Source: JAYPLE01 sp047627515 (GTDB taxonomy: Bacteria; Bacteroidota; Bacteroidia; Cytophagales; Cyclobacteriaceae). Taken from it: DNA of 35,300 nucleotides. Below the pieces are notes generated by a model. It did no database searches. It was not told where the DNA came from and saw nothing but the letters and a program-made list of their open reading frames with translations. The DNA lies in contig JBLHTU010000019.1 in assembly GCA_047627515.1 (NCBI GenBank), forward strand, positions 1 through 35,300, read 5' to 3'. Of the stretch, positions 1 to 8,252 are shown piece after piece. The position numbers and the translations under genes were made by a program. Numbering within the stretch: position 1 is the first letter of the stretch; every line of letters starts with the position of its first letter.

Positions 1-1307
1 GAATCGGTCGATTGAAAGCCATCGAGCGATGGATCTTTTCTAACCGGTCGAAAATCCAAGAGGCGGTCTTTGCTGACTTTCAGAAATCAGCCGCAGAAGC
101 GGATCTTTCAGAAATATACCCGGTTGTCAGTGAGATAAGGAAAATGAAGAGATCATTGAGACATTGGGTTAGGCCTCAGAAAGTAAGCAACAACTTACCT
201 TACTGGGGTACAAAGAGTGAGATCCAGTACGAACCTAAGGGTGTGACACTGATTATTGCGCCATGGAATTATCCCTTTTTACTCGCCGTAGGACCACTGC
301 TGTCAGCAATCTCTGCAGGTAACACTGTTTTTCTAAAGCCATCGGAATTCACTTCGCATACGAGTCAATTGATTGAGGATATGATCAAAGAGCTATTTGC
401 CGAGGATATGATATATGTCGTGCAAGGAGACTTTAAAGTGTCAGGTCAATTACTGGAGCTACCTTTCGATCATATATTCTTCACGGGAAGTCCAAGAGTA
501 GGAAAGATTGTGATGCAGGCGGCCGCTCAAAACTTGACTTCTGTGACACTTGAGCTGGGAGGAAAGTCTCCAGCGATAGTTGATGAGTCAGCGGATATTG
601 ATGATGCAGCGCAAAAAATTGCTTGGGGAAAATGGTTAAACGCTGGACAAACCTGTGTTGCTCCTGATTATATACTAGTTCATGAGTCAAAAAGAGATGA
701 GCTTGTGGGTAAGCTAATTGAGTATGTAGGCGACTTATACGGAGATATAGCAAAGTATACTGGTATAATCAATCAGCAGCATCTGGAGAGGCTTACAGCA
801 GCCATAGAGGCATCGGTTGTCGCCGGCTCAACCGTTGTTCATGGAGGCATGGTAGTTGCTGAGGGCAAGCTATCACCGACCATTCTGATAGATGTGCCAG
901 ATAGTTCATCATTGCTACAGGATGAGATATTTGGTCCAGTGCTACCTATCAGAACTTTTGTAGACACGCAAGATGCCGTTGACTATGTCAATGATAAACC
1001 CAAACCTCTCGCCCTGTATTACTTTTCAAGAAAAGAGAAGTCTATAAATAACGTAAAAAAAGCCGTTTCAGCGGGGACCATGTGTATCAATGACTGTGTG
1101 GTGCAGTTTGTGCATCCCGAGCTTCCGATTGGAGGCGTAAATAATAGTGGAATAGGCAAAGGCCATGGTTATTTTGGCTTTCTTGCCTTTAGTAATGAAA
1201 AAGCGGTTGTGAAACAGCGCGTTGGAATGACCATGTCAAAGACACTCTATCCCCCACTTAACCCATTCAAAAAATTAACACTAGAGCTTTTATTGAAATA
1301 TTTTTAA
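1..1307 (+). CDS. Aldehyde dehydrogenase, ALDH3-like (5' truncated by window edge)
   Basis: NAD(P)-dependent oxidation of an aldehyde to a carboxylic acid. The reading frame is open to the left edge, so the true start lies outside the window; the first possible start inside is a TTG at 12, and numbering below is from there. Visible family motifs are APWNYPF (about residue 83), FTGSPRVGK (about 157), LELGGKSP with the general-base Glu181, and NAGQTCVAP with the catalytic Cys215. The short length (over 431 residues) and the tail PPLNPFKKLTLELLLKYF resemble the ALDH3 / fatty-aldehyde group, which often ends in a hydrophobic C-terminus that touches the membrane. The substrate cannot be told from sequence. 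The next gene starts 3 bases downstream, suggesting cotranscription. Confidence 0.93.
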   Translation, partial: IGRLKAIERWIFSNRSKIQEAVFADFQKSAAEADLSEIYPVVSEIRKMKRSLRHWVRPQKVSNNLPYWGTKSEIQYEPKGVTLIIAPWNYPFLLAVGPLLSAISAGNTVFLKPSEFTSHTSQLIEDMIKELFAEDMIYVVQGDFKVSGQLLELPFDHIFFTGSPRVGKIVMQAAAQNLTSVTLELGGKSPAIVDESADIDDAAQKIAWGKWLNAGQTCVAPDYILVHESKRDELVGKLIEYVGDLYGDIAKYTGIINQQHLERLTAAIEASVVAGSTVVHGGMVVAEGKLSPTILIDVPDSSSLLQDEIFGPVLPIRTFVDTQDAVDYVNDKPKPLALYYFSRKEKSINNVKKAVSAGTMCINDCVVQFVHPELPIGGVNNSGIGKGHGYFGFLAFSNEKAVVKQRVGMTMSKTLYPPLNPFKKLTLELLLKYF

Positions 1308-1310
1308 GCA

Positions 1311-1835
1311 ATGAAAAGAGGACTGATCTATTTGATTTTTGTTTCGGTAATCTGGTCGGCGTGTGATACGTCAGAACCTGAGCGACCCCAAGAAATGTAC
1401 GGAGAATGGTCTGCTGTCTGGAGTACTTTGCCAGCAGCTTATGAAGGCGTAAGTGGCATCACTTCCTTCGAAATGGACGGAGCTTTTATTTTTACAGCAG
1501 ACAGTGTGACGGTCATCGCTAACGGGTTTAATGGTTGCGTATTTGGTGTAGACACGCTTTCTCATACACAATTGTGGAGTGTCAGAAATGATTCTCTCTT
1601 TCTGATCAGTGCTCCAGATGGTAACGGGATCACTTACGTGATGAAGGAGCGATCAGAGAACTCTATCAAGATGCAGTTATTGGATGATATTTTCCTCGAT
1701 CTAAAAAAGAAGGGAGTTCCTTTCTTCTGGATCTTTACACTCAACTTGCTGCCATGGGCATTTGCCGTTACTGTGCTTCTCGTCGTTCTCTTCCTTTTTG
1801 ACAGAAAGAAAAAAACCAACCAAGAGAAGCTATAA
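1311..1835 (+). CDS. Hypothetical membrane-anchored protein with N-terminal lipoprotein-like signal and C-terminal membrane segment
   Basis: A 174-residue protein that I do not recognise as a named family. Residues 1-17 form a hydrophobic signal followed by Cys18 (IWSAC). This could be a lipobox, but Trp at -3 is atypical. Residues 19-130 look like a small beta-rich extracytoplasmic domain with a GEW start (residues 31-33), as in lipocalin-like or META-like lipoproteins of Bacteroidota. Residues 138-163 are a strong membrane segment followed by a basic tail (DRKKKTNQEKL), which by the positive-inside rule would be cytoplasmic. The predicted form is an extracytoplasmic domain tethered at its C-terminus and possibly also lipidated. 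It lies 3 bases after the aldehyde dehydrogenase, and its stop overlaps the convergent photolyase stop by 6 bases. Confidence 0.75.
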   Translation: MKRGLIYLIFVSVIWSACDTSEPERPQEMYGEWSAVWSTLPAAYEGVSGITSFEMDGAFIFTADSVTVIANGFNGCVFGVDTLSHTQLWSVRNDSLFLISAPDGNGITYVMKERSENSIKMQLLDDIFLDLKKKGVPFFWIFTLNLLPWAFAVTVLLVVLFLFDRKKKTNQEKL

Positions 1836-3362
1836 CTCGTTGATTCTAGCGAGATACGTCTCTGCTTGATTTTTCAGCGCCTGTTGTTTCTCCTCTGACA
1901 TCTTATCCCATGTTCTATAAACCATACCTATGCGGGGGTTCTTTTCCAGCAGATCTCGATGGCGTGCATGAAACTGCCAATACATAGAGTTAAATGGGCA
2001 TGCTCTGTCTCCCGTCTTTAGTTTATGATCGTAGTGACAGCTTTTACAATAGTTGCTCATTTTATTGATATAGTTGGCAGACGAGGTGTAGGGTTTACTT
2101 CCAACGATCCCCCCGTCTGCAAATTGACTCATTCCTCTTGTATTGGTGATTTCCACCCATTCGAACGCATCCACATAGATCCCGAGATACCATTGATCAA
2201 CCTCATCGGGGTTTACTCCTGCCAATAAAGCAAAATTTCCTGTGACCATCAATCGTTGAATATGATGTGCATATCCAGTTTCCAGGGATTGACTAATGGC
2301 ATGATGCAAGCATTTCATTTTTGTCTTTCCAGTCCAGAACCATTCCGGTAGAGCCTTTTTATGATCCAGAGCATTGATAAGTGCATAATCAGGCATTTGC
2401 ATCCAATAAATGCCTCTCATGTATTCTCTCCAACCCAGAATTTGCCGAATAAAACCCTCGACGGCGGCGAATGGGAGAGAGTCCTTTTTTGATTCCCATT
2501 TTTTGATCACCAGGGCGATTACCTCTTTGGGACTGATTAATTTAATGTTGAGAGCAAAAGACAAGAGTGAATGAAAACCAAAATGTGTCCCATCGTGCAT
2601 AGCGTCCTGGAATTGGCCATAACTGGGAAGAAGTTCGTTGCAGAAATAGTCAAGATCAGACAAGGCTTCCTGTCGATTGATCGGCCATCGAAACCGAGTC
2701 TCATCTACTGTCCCTATGGTGGTGACACCGGACTTTCGAATCTCTTCTTGCAATTTGCTCAAATCACGAGCTCTTTCTGCTCGCAGTGGAAATACTATTT
2801 GCTTTGGAAATGATTTTCTATTGGAAGCATCGTGATTCCATTGCCCGCTTTCTGGCTGATCGCCATCCATGAGAATATCATGCTTCTTTCTCATGTGGCG
2901 ATAAAAGGACTCCATGAGGTAGCTTTTTTTAGCTTTGAAAAATTCTTCAAGCTCTGTTCTGTTGCATAAAAAATGTTCGGTATCTGTCTCATTACAGGGC
3001 ACTTGACAGGTTGACGCATAGGCCGTGAGGGTTTGATCAAGGCGATACTCATCTGGCAGCAAGTATGAAACACCTGTAGCATTGTGTTTCTTGATCAGCG
3101 AGTCGAGGTTGAGACCAATTGATTGGTTATTATCAGCAGCATTGATTTTAATATATTCAACCTGATGCCCCTTTTCGCGCAGGGAGTCTGCAAATAACCT
3201 CATTGCGGCAAAGATTCCCATTACTTTCTGAATGTGATGCGCGACATAGTCTGTCTCTTGCCGTACTTCCATCATGACATAAACAACGGATGGGTCGATT
3301 ATGTCAAGCCAACTATGCTCCAGATTCAACTGGTCACCCAGTATTAGTCGAATTTTTTTCAT
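1830..3362 (-). CDS. Iron-sulfur bacterial cryptochrome/(6-4) photolyase (FeS-BCP, PhrB-like)
   Basis: A flavoprotein that uses blue light, in this family mainly to repair (6-4) photoproducts in DNA. The 510-residue length and opening MKKIRLILGDQLN match the deoxyribodipyrimidine photolyase-related family (COG3046). Four cysteines at residues 351, 439, 442 and 455 have the spacing of the [4Fe-4S] ligands in Agrobacterium PhrB (350, 438, 441, 454). The YAHHIQR segment (His366/His367, Arg370) matches the catalytic HHxxR motif of that enzyme with the same +1 offset. The family usually binds FAD plus a lumazine antenna, which I infer and cannot see. The gene is divergent from the AsmA-like gene across 114 bases. 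Confidence 0.92.
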   Translation of the reverse strand: MKKIRLILGDQLNLEHSWLDIIDPSVVYVMMEVRQETDYVAHHIQKVMGIFAAMRLFADSLREKGHQVEYIKINAADNNQSIGLNLDSLIKKHNATGVSYLLPDEYRLDQTLTAYASTCQVPCNETDTEHFLCNRTELEEFFKAKKSYLMESFYRHMRKKHDILMDGDQPESGQWNHDASNRKSFPKQIVFPLRAERARDLSKLQEEIRKSGVTTIGTVDETRFRWPINRQEALSDLDYFCNELLPSYGQFQDAMHDGTHFGFHSLLSFALNIKLISPKEVIALVIKKWESKKDSLPFAAVEGFIRQILGWREYMRGIYWMQMPDYALINALDHKKALPEWFWTGKTKMKCLHHAISQSLETGYAHHIQRLMVTGNFALLAGVNPDEVDQWYLGIYVDAFEWVEITNTRGMSQFADGGIVGSKPYTSSANYINKMSNYCKSCHYDHKLKTGDRACPFNSMYWQFHARHRDLLEKNPRIGMVYRTWDKMSEEKQQALKNQAETYLARINEL

Positions 3363-3476
3363 GTCACCTTTATGTTATCTCTTAAGCCTATACCCAGTCT
3401 AGATTTGATGGTACAAACCTTTATCGGTAATTTGGTAGCTAACAAATTGTACGCAATAGGTTCACAGACTTAAATT
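3363..3476. promoter_or_regulatory. Divergent intergenic promoter region (photolyase / AsmA-like)
   Basis: This 114-base spacer separates two divergent starts and must hold promoters for both. On the plus strand, TAGATTTG at 3400-3407 fits the Bacteroidota -7 consensus TAnnTTTG and would give a leader of about 64 bases for the AsmA-like gene. No convincing -33 TTG element sits at the usual spacing, so that assignment is weak. I see no equivalent on the photolyase side. Confidence 0.3.
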
Positions 3477-6134
3477 ATGAAAAAGGCACTAATGGTTTCG
3501 GCGGGTATTGTCGGGGTAATCATCTTGACTCTGATTTTGGCACCCATTATCTTCAAAGAGGATATCAGGAAGGCGATCGAAGCACAAATCGATGAGACAG
3601 TAGAAGCAAAACTGCTGTACAATGTAGAATCGTTTTCTGTATCATTGATCAAAAATTTTCCAGACCTATCGGTGCAGATTGATGAGGTTGGGATAGTCGG
3701 TAAGGGCGTTTTCGAGGGAGATACATTGTTTTATTCAGAGCAGTTTGCCATGACAATGGACATAATGTCGGTAATCAATGGCGAAACCATTGCGATCCAA
3801 AGCATACTTCTTGAGCGTCCCGTAATTAATATTGTTGTGATGGAAGACGGACAAGCTAATTACGATATAGTGAAAGAAAGGGAAGGTCCAGTAGCAAAAG
3901 AGGATGATTCAGAGGAGTCAAGTATTAGTATTACAATGCGCAAATGGGAAATCCGTGACGGATATGTAGCCTATATCGACCAGTCTCTGCCCTATTATCT
4001 AGTCCTAGATGGTCTCGATCATATAGGGTCTGGGGATTTTTCACAAGATGTTTTTGACATGGTATCTGAGACCACTGTTAGTTCTTTTTCAACTGGCTAT
4101 GATGGCACGGAGTATATCACAGATAAGCGATTGTGGGGAGCAGTGACATTAGCCATGGACCTGGAGACGTTCACATTTACCTTCAAGGAAAATGAAGTGG
4201 ACTTAAATGATTTTGCCTTTTCATTTGAGGGCTTTCTAAGTATGCCTAGTAGTGATATTGTAATGGATTTGGTTTTTTCTGGTAAAGAGGTGGATATGAA
4301 AAGCATGCTATCGCTGACCCCAGGGGATTACACCACCTATTTGGAAGGCATCACAACTTCAGGTGAGGTCACGTTTGATGGTAAGGTTAAAGGTGTTTAT
4401 AGTGATAGCGAGATGCCGCAGGTAAGCATGGCTTTCAATGTAACTGATGGAGAAATTGCCTACCAGCCTTACCCCATACCTATGCGGGATATACACATGG
4501 ATGCAGTATTTGACATGCCAGGTGCTGACCTGACACTTGCCTCTTTTAGCATGCCACTATTTAGTATGACAGTTGATGGTGAAAAATTTGAAGCGAATCT
4601 TCTTTTTAGAGATTTTGAAGATTACTACTGGGAGTTTGGGGTGAATGGAAATGTAGACCTTGAAAAGGTTACTAAGATTGTACCTATTGGCAACATGGAA
4701 TTAGTCGGGAAAGTGGCGGCTAGTTTACAAACGTCAGGCCGGATGTCGGACTTGGATGCAGAGAGGTATCAGAGCCTTCCGACCTCCGGTACGCTGGTTA
4801 TTGAGAACTTATTTTACAAAAGCGAAGACCTACCTCAAGGGTTTGGTATTTCAACGATGGATGCTTCCTTTGATCCTGAGCAAATAGTCTTGAAGACATT
4901 CAAGGGGAAAGCCGGTAAAACAGATCTTAATTTAACGGGTAAAATCACAAACTACCTAGCCTACGCGTTGTCTGATGATGCGATTTTGAAGGGAGATCTT
5001 ACTTTTGGTTCGCAGCTAGTGGATGTCAACGAGTGGATGACAGATGATGCGACAGATGACGTTGTCGTTGAGGACACTTCTAGAATGGAGGTAATTCGGA
5101 TTCCAGAAAACATTTCTTTTGTGCTCAGTTCTAAGGTTGATCGACTGGTATATGACGACTTAGTCATTGACGCTTTTACGGGTCAGCTGGTTATCGAAGG
5201 CGGGATGATTACTATGAACCAGGTTACGTTTGGGTTACTAGGAGGGGCGTTTGAAATGAACGGCACATATGCTTCTCTTCCAGAGCAGCCACTGTACAAC
5301 TATGATCTGAAAATTGCTAATTTGGCTATTCAGGATGCATTTAAGTCTTTCAACACGGTTAAGAAACTTGCGCCATTTGCGGAGAAAATGACAGGTAAGA
5401 TTAACACCGATTTTAAGATTGGCGGGGCTTTAGGGTCAGATATGATGCCTCTGTACGAGACGATTAAAGGAGGAGGCTTGTTGAAAATTGCAGAAGCAGC
5501 AATCAAGGATGTCAAGCTACTATCGGCCGTCTCAAATGTCACTAGTATCAAGCAAGAAGATGGCTCGATACAGCTAAAGAAAGTAAGAATAAGGGCAGAT
5601 ATCGAAGAGGGCCAGGTCAAGGTTGAGCCATTTGATGTGGTATTAGCAGGTTATACTACGACGATTACTGGTAGCAACTCCATTGCAGGGCAACTTAGTT
5701 ACCAGATGAAAGTCAAAGAAGTGCCCACTGGGAGCGCAGGAGCGGCAGCTACTTCCGCACTGTCTTCGTTGACGGGAGTGTCATCACTGAATATGGATAA
5801 AGTAGACCTTAATCTTGGCGTAGTGGGAACATTTCTAAAGCCAGATGTAAAGTTGCTGGGAGTGTCTCCCGCAGGCTCATCTTCGCAGGCGTCACTGAAA
5901 GAGGAAGCCAAAAAGAAAGTGACGGAGGTGATCAGCCAAAAGAAGGAGGAGGTCAAGCAAGCGGTGGACTCAGTAAAGACAGTAGCCGTTGATTCTGCAA
6001 AGGCGGTAATCAATAACCAGATTGATGCGGCTAAAGAGGCAGCTAAAAAGGAATCTGAGAAAGCCGTAGATAAAGCTAAAGAGGCGGCTAAGGACTTATT
6101 TAAAAAGAAAAAATCAGGGGGAGGAATATTATGA
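3477..6134 (+). CDS. AsmA-family inner-membrane/periplasmic protein with a Lys/Ala-rich helical tail
   Basis: An 885-residue AsmA-like protein. AsmA/TamB/YhdP relatives are bridge-like proteins thought to move phospholipid between membranes or to shape the outer membrane. Residues 5-25 form one membrane anchor; the rest is a long run of beta-strand repeats in the periplasm. The N-terminal pattern (FSVSLIKNFPDLSVQIDEV, then LLERPVINIVV) and the glycine-rich AsmA_2-type region about residues 600-760 (GKINTDFKIGG, GGGLLKI, GSNSIAGQLSYQMKV) are typical of Bacteroidota homologues. Residues about 803-885 are unusual, being almost entirely Ala, Lys, Glu, Val and Asp and predicted amphipathic helix, ending KKKKSGGGIL. 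The stop overlaps the next ATG (ATGA), so the pair is probably translationally coupled. Confidence 0.88.
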   Translation: MKKALMVSAGIVGVIILTLILAPIIFKEDIRKAIEAQIDETVEAKLLYNVESFSVSLIKNFPDLSVQIDEVGIVGKGVFEGDTLFYSEQFAMTMDIMSVINGETIAIQSILLERPVINIVVMEDGQANYDIVKEREGPVAKEDDSEESSISITMRKWEIRDGYVAYIDQSLPYYLVLDGLDHIGSGDFSQDVFDMVSETTVSSFSTGYDGTEYITDKRLWGAVTLAMDLETFTFTFKENEVDLNDFAFSFEGFLSMPSSDIVMDLVFSGKEVDMKSMLSLTPGDYTTYLEGITTSGEVTFDGKVKGVYSDSEMPQVSMAFNVTDGEIAYQPYPIPMRDIHMDAVFDMPGADLTLASFSMPLFSMTVDGEKFEANLLFRDFEDYYWEFGVNGNVDLEKVTKIVPIGNMELVGKVAASLQTSGRMSDLDAERYQSLPTSGTLVIENLFYKSEDLPQGFGISTMDASFDPEQIVLKTFKGKAGKTDLNLTGKITNYLAYALSDDAILKGDLTFGSQLVDVNEWMTDDATDDVVVEDTSRMEVIRIPENISFVLSSKVDRLVYDDLVIDAFTGQLVIEGGMITMNQVTFGLLGGAFEMNGTYASLPEQPLYNYDLKIANLAIQDAFKSFNTVKKLAPFAEKMTGKINTDFKIGGALGSDMMPLYETIKGGGLLKIAEAAIKDVKLLSAVSNVTSIKQEDGSIQLKKVRIRADIEEGQVKVEPFDVVLAGYTTTITGSNSIAGQLSYQMKVKEVPTGSAGAAATSALSSLTGVSSLNMDKVDLNLGVVGTFLKPDVKLLGVSPAGSSSQASLKEEAKKKVTEVISQKKEEVKQAVDSVKTVAVDSAKAVINNQIDAAKEAAKKESEKAVDKAKEAAKDLFKKKKSGGGIL

Positions 6135-6706
6135 AATACCAATCGTCAATCTTCATGCTATTTGTGATTGCTTGGGCTTTAGTGTCATGCTCAAATAATG
6201 GATCACGAGAGAATTCAGTGGAGGCATCAGAGCCCTTGTATGGCTATAATGTAGAGGAAAGGCTAGCGGACTTAGGGGTAACATTAAAAGCACCTCCGAC
6301 TCCAATTGCTAATTATGTTAATAGTGTAAGAAGTGGAAATCTTGTCTTTATGGCAGGTAAAGGACCAACTAGGCCAGAGGGAGGGTACGTCCAAGGTAAA
6401 CTTGGACAAGACCTTAGTATTGATGAGGGATATCAGGCAGCAAGGTTGGCAGCAATTGCTCAGTTATCGGCGTTGAAAGCTCAGATTGGAGATCTTAACA
6501 AAGTAGTGAGAATTGTGAAAGTAACAGGTATGGTTAATGCAGGTTCTGATTTTACCAGTCACCCGGAAGTCATTAATGGTTTCTCAGACTTTATGGTTGA
6601 GGTCTTCGGAGAGCGCGGGAAGCACGCTCGTGCTGCTGTGGGAATGGGGTCTTTACCTAGAAATATTGCAGTTGAGGTAGAGATGATCGTAGAAGTAGCA
6701 AATTAG
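6131..6706 (+). CDS. RidA/YjgF/UK114-family protein exported as a predicted lipoprotein
   Basis: RidA-family proteins are small trimers, best known for hydrolysing reactive enamine/imine intermediates from PLP enzymes. The core, about residues 42-190, has the family's conserved elements: GNLVFMAGKGP, GYQAARLAAIAQLSALK, a VRIVKVTGMVN segment, HPEVINGFSD, and the RAAVGMGSLPRNIAVEVE block. This arrangement is closest to the UK114-like subgroup with the GxVN and VINGxSD motifs. What is unusual is the N-terminus: MKYQSSIFMLFVIAWALVSC looks like a lipoprotein signal with Cys20 as the lipidated residue, so this copy would act outside the cytoplasm. The ATGA overlap with the AsmA-like gene implies a shared mRNA. 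The substrate is unknown. Confidence 0.88.
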   Translation: MKYQSSIFMLFVIAWALVSCSNNGSRENSVEASEPLYGYNVEERLADLGVTLKAPPTPIANYVNSVRSGNLVFMAGKGPTRPEGGYVQGKLGQDLSIDEGYQAARLAAIAQLSALKAQIGDLNKVVRIVKVTGMVNAGSDFTSHPEVINGFSDFMVEVFGERGKHARAAVGMGSLPRNIAVEVEMIVEVAN

Positions 6707-6713
6707 GATTACC

Positions 6714-7214
6714 TCATCTTTTTGCTACTTCATCGCCCTTTTTTTCCGGCATCAATTCAAATTCACTATTGAACCAATATTCGATCAACCCACCAGTTTT
6801 GGTACTAGCTAAGACTTGATAGTCTGAACCAATTTCTTTTCTTACTTCGTCGAACTCAGTGTGTTTAGTGAAATTATCAATCTTGTATTTAACAATTCTG
6901 TAGTCAAGTAGGTCGGTCACTTGTACAGGGATATTCTTTTCACTTATATATGACTTTTCCCATAAGATGTAACCATCCTCACTGTAAGCAGCAATTACCT
7001 TATTGCCTCCGTACACAAACTGAACTTCATAAGTTCCTACACCATCCTGTGCGAACAACGTCCACTGAGCTTCCTTACTCTTCTCATATCTAGAGTAATG
7101 CCAAGTTTGGATTTTCATATCTATGTCATTTTCCGTCATTGGAATGGCTTGTTGCGCATAGACAGCACCGCAAGCGAAAACGGTAATTAGGAGGCTAAGT
7201 AGCGAATTTTTCAT
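6714..7214 (-). CDS. Hypothetical small secreted protein, possibly PepSY/BLIP-like
   Basis: Translation from the ATG at 7214 gives 166 residues beginning with a clean signal peptide (MKNSLLSLLITVFACGAVYA, then QQAIP). A longer frame reaches an ATG at 7271, but that adds 19 residues with no signal character in front of a normal signal, so I prefer 7214. The mature part alternates strands and turns, with aromatic residues in a pattern (YEVQFVYGGNKVIAAYSEDG) like the PepSY-like / BLIP-like small periplasmic domains common in Bacteroidota. That match is from pattern only. It lies 7 bases from the convergent RidA-like stop, and the gene upstream of it ends 135 bases away, so it may be monocistronic. 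Confidence 0.72.
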   Translation of the reverse strand: MKNSLLSLLITVFACGAVYAQQAIPMTENDIDMKIQTWHYSRYEKSKEAQWTLFAQDGVGTYEVQFVYGGNKVIAAYSEDGYILWEKSYISEKNIPVQVTDLLDYRIVKYKIDNFTKHTEFDEVRKEIGSDYQVLASTKTGGLIEYWFNSEFELMPEKKGDEVAKR

Positions 7215-7280
7215 GGTAGTTTCCCGATTGAGAAGATCACAATTTATGCCTTGCAGGCAGTGGATGAGCACTGTTCAACC

Positions 7281-7305
7281 TTCAACTGGCGAATAAGCCG
7301 TTGAA
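7281..7305. other. Inverted repeat downstream of the hemC-cyclophilin-RmlD operon
   Basis: The arms TTCAACTGGC and GCCGTTGAA can pair over nine positions with one bulged T, around a short AT-rich loop. It lies about 45 bases past the stop of the RmlD-like gene. No U-tract follows on the minus strand, so it is not a standard Rho-independent terminator. It could be a weak 3'-end stabilising hairpin or an operator for the small secreted gene that follows. Confidence 0.3.
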
Positions 7306-7349
7306 TCGGAAGAATTTAGTTTAACTACAATGCGGAATCGCCAAGGAAC

Positions 7350-8252
7350 TTATTGCTTTTGGATTTGCTCAGCCAGCGTTGCAAGGCCTTCTTCAAAGGT
7401 TACAGGTTCATATCCGAGTACTTTTCTAGATTTAGTCAAGTCAAAACCTGTCTTAGGTGGGCGCTTGGCCGTCTGAGTAAAAATTGAGCCGTCAACTTCT
7501 TCGATCAAACTGGAGTCCAGCGAAAAGAATTTGGCTGTAGCAATTGCCATGTTGTAAGGTGTCAACATATCCTTTCCAGAGATATTAAATACTCCTTCAG
7601 CCTCTTTTTCGGCGGCAAGCACACACCCTTTCGCAAGGTCCTCTGCAAGTGTTGGCATTCTCCACTGATCGTTTACGACTTTTATATGCTTATTATTCTC
7701 TAGGTTGTTTTTAACCCACAGGATGATATTGCTTCTGCTCATGTCATGAGCAATACCGTACACCAACATGGTACGAAGGATGGCAGCCCGGGCTCCGGAA
7801 TCAGTAATAGCTTTTTCGGCAGCTAATTTACTTTCGCCATAATAGCTCACGGGATTAGGCTTATCCTCTTCATGATATGGGCCATTTTCCCCATCAAAAA
7901 TAAAGTCAGTTGATAGATGAACAAGGAATATGTTGTGTTGCTTGCAATATGAAGCAAGAAGAGCTACTGCTGTTACATTCTGCTTCCAGCATTCTTCTTT
8001 TTCATTTTCACACTGATCTACTTGTGTCATGGCAGCAGTGTGAATTACCACGTTCGGCTGATGCAGAGAAAGAGTGTTTTTAATATTCTCTTCTATTGTT
8101 GCATCCATCTTTTCATAAAGGTAATTGCCGTCAGGGTTCCGGTTTGTTCCACGTCCTGTCGCGACGACGTCTATATCAGGGGCTATGGATAACTGCGCTA
8201 GAAGCTTTTGACCGAGGAGTCCGTTAGCTCCTGTGATTAATATTTTTCTCAT
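7350..8252 (-). CDS. RmlD-like NAD(P)-dependent sugar-nucleotide reductase (dTDP-4-dehydrorhamnose reductase family)
   Basis: An extended short-chain dehydrogenase of 300 residues. The N-terminal Rossmann motif GANGLLG (residues 8-14) binds NAD(P). HTAAMTQVDQCE, STDFIFDG and YYGESKLAAEK (catalytic Tyr and Lys) follow in the order seen in RmlD proteins, which reduce dTDP-4-dehydrorhamnose to dTDP-L-rhamnose. The rest of an rml cluster (rmlA, B, C) is absent here. The gene instead overlaps a cyclophilin (ATGA) downstream of hemC, so the exact substrate is uncertain and I do not assign a symbol. Other members of this family act on different deoxysugars, or as non-catalytic partners such as the MAT2B type. 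Confidence 0.85.
   Translation of the reverse strand: MRKILITGANGLLGQKLLAQLSIAPDIDVVATGRGTNRNPDGNYLYEKMDATIEENIKNTLSLHQPNVVIHTAAMTQVDQCENEKEECWKQNVTAVALLASYCKQHNIFLVHLSTDFIFDGENGPYHEEDKPNPVSYYGESKLAAEKAITDSGARAAILRTMLVYGIAHDMSRSNIILWVKNNLENNKHIKVVNDQWRMPTLAEDLAKGCVLAAEKEAEGVFNISGKDMLTPYNMAIATAKFFSLDSSLIEEVDGSIFTQTAKRPPKTGFDLTKSRKVLGYEPVTFEEGLATLAEQIQKQ

Noticed and set aside
5699..6142. Long minus-strand frame (147 codons) opposite the end of the AsmA-like gene
   Set aside because: It is the mirror of a Lys/Ala/Glu-rich coding stretch, whose codon bias leaves the reverse strand free of stops. It has no start context or family resemblance.
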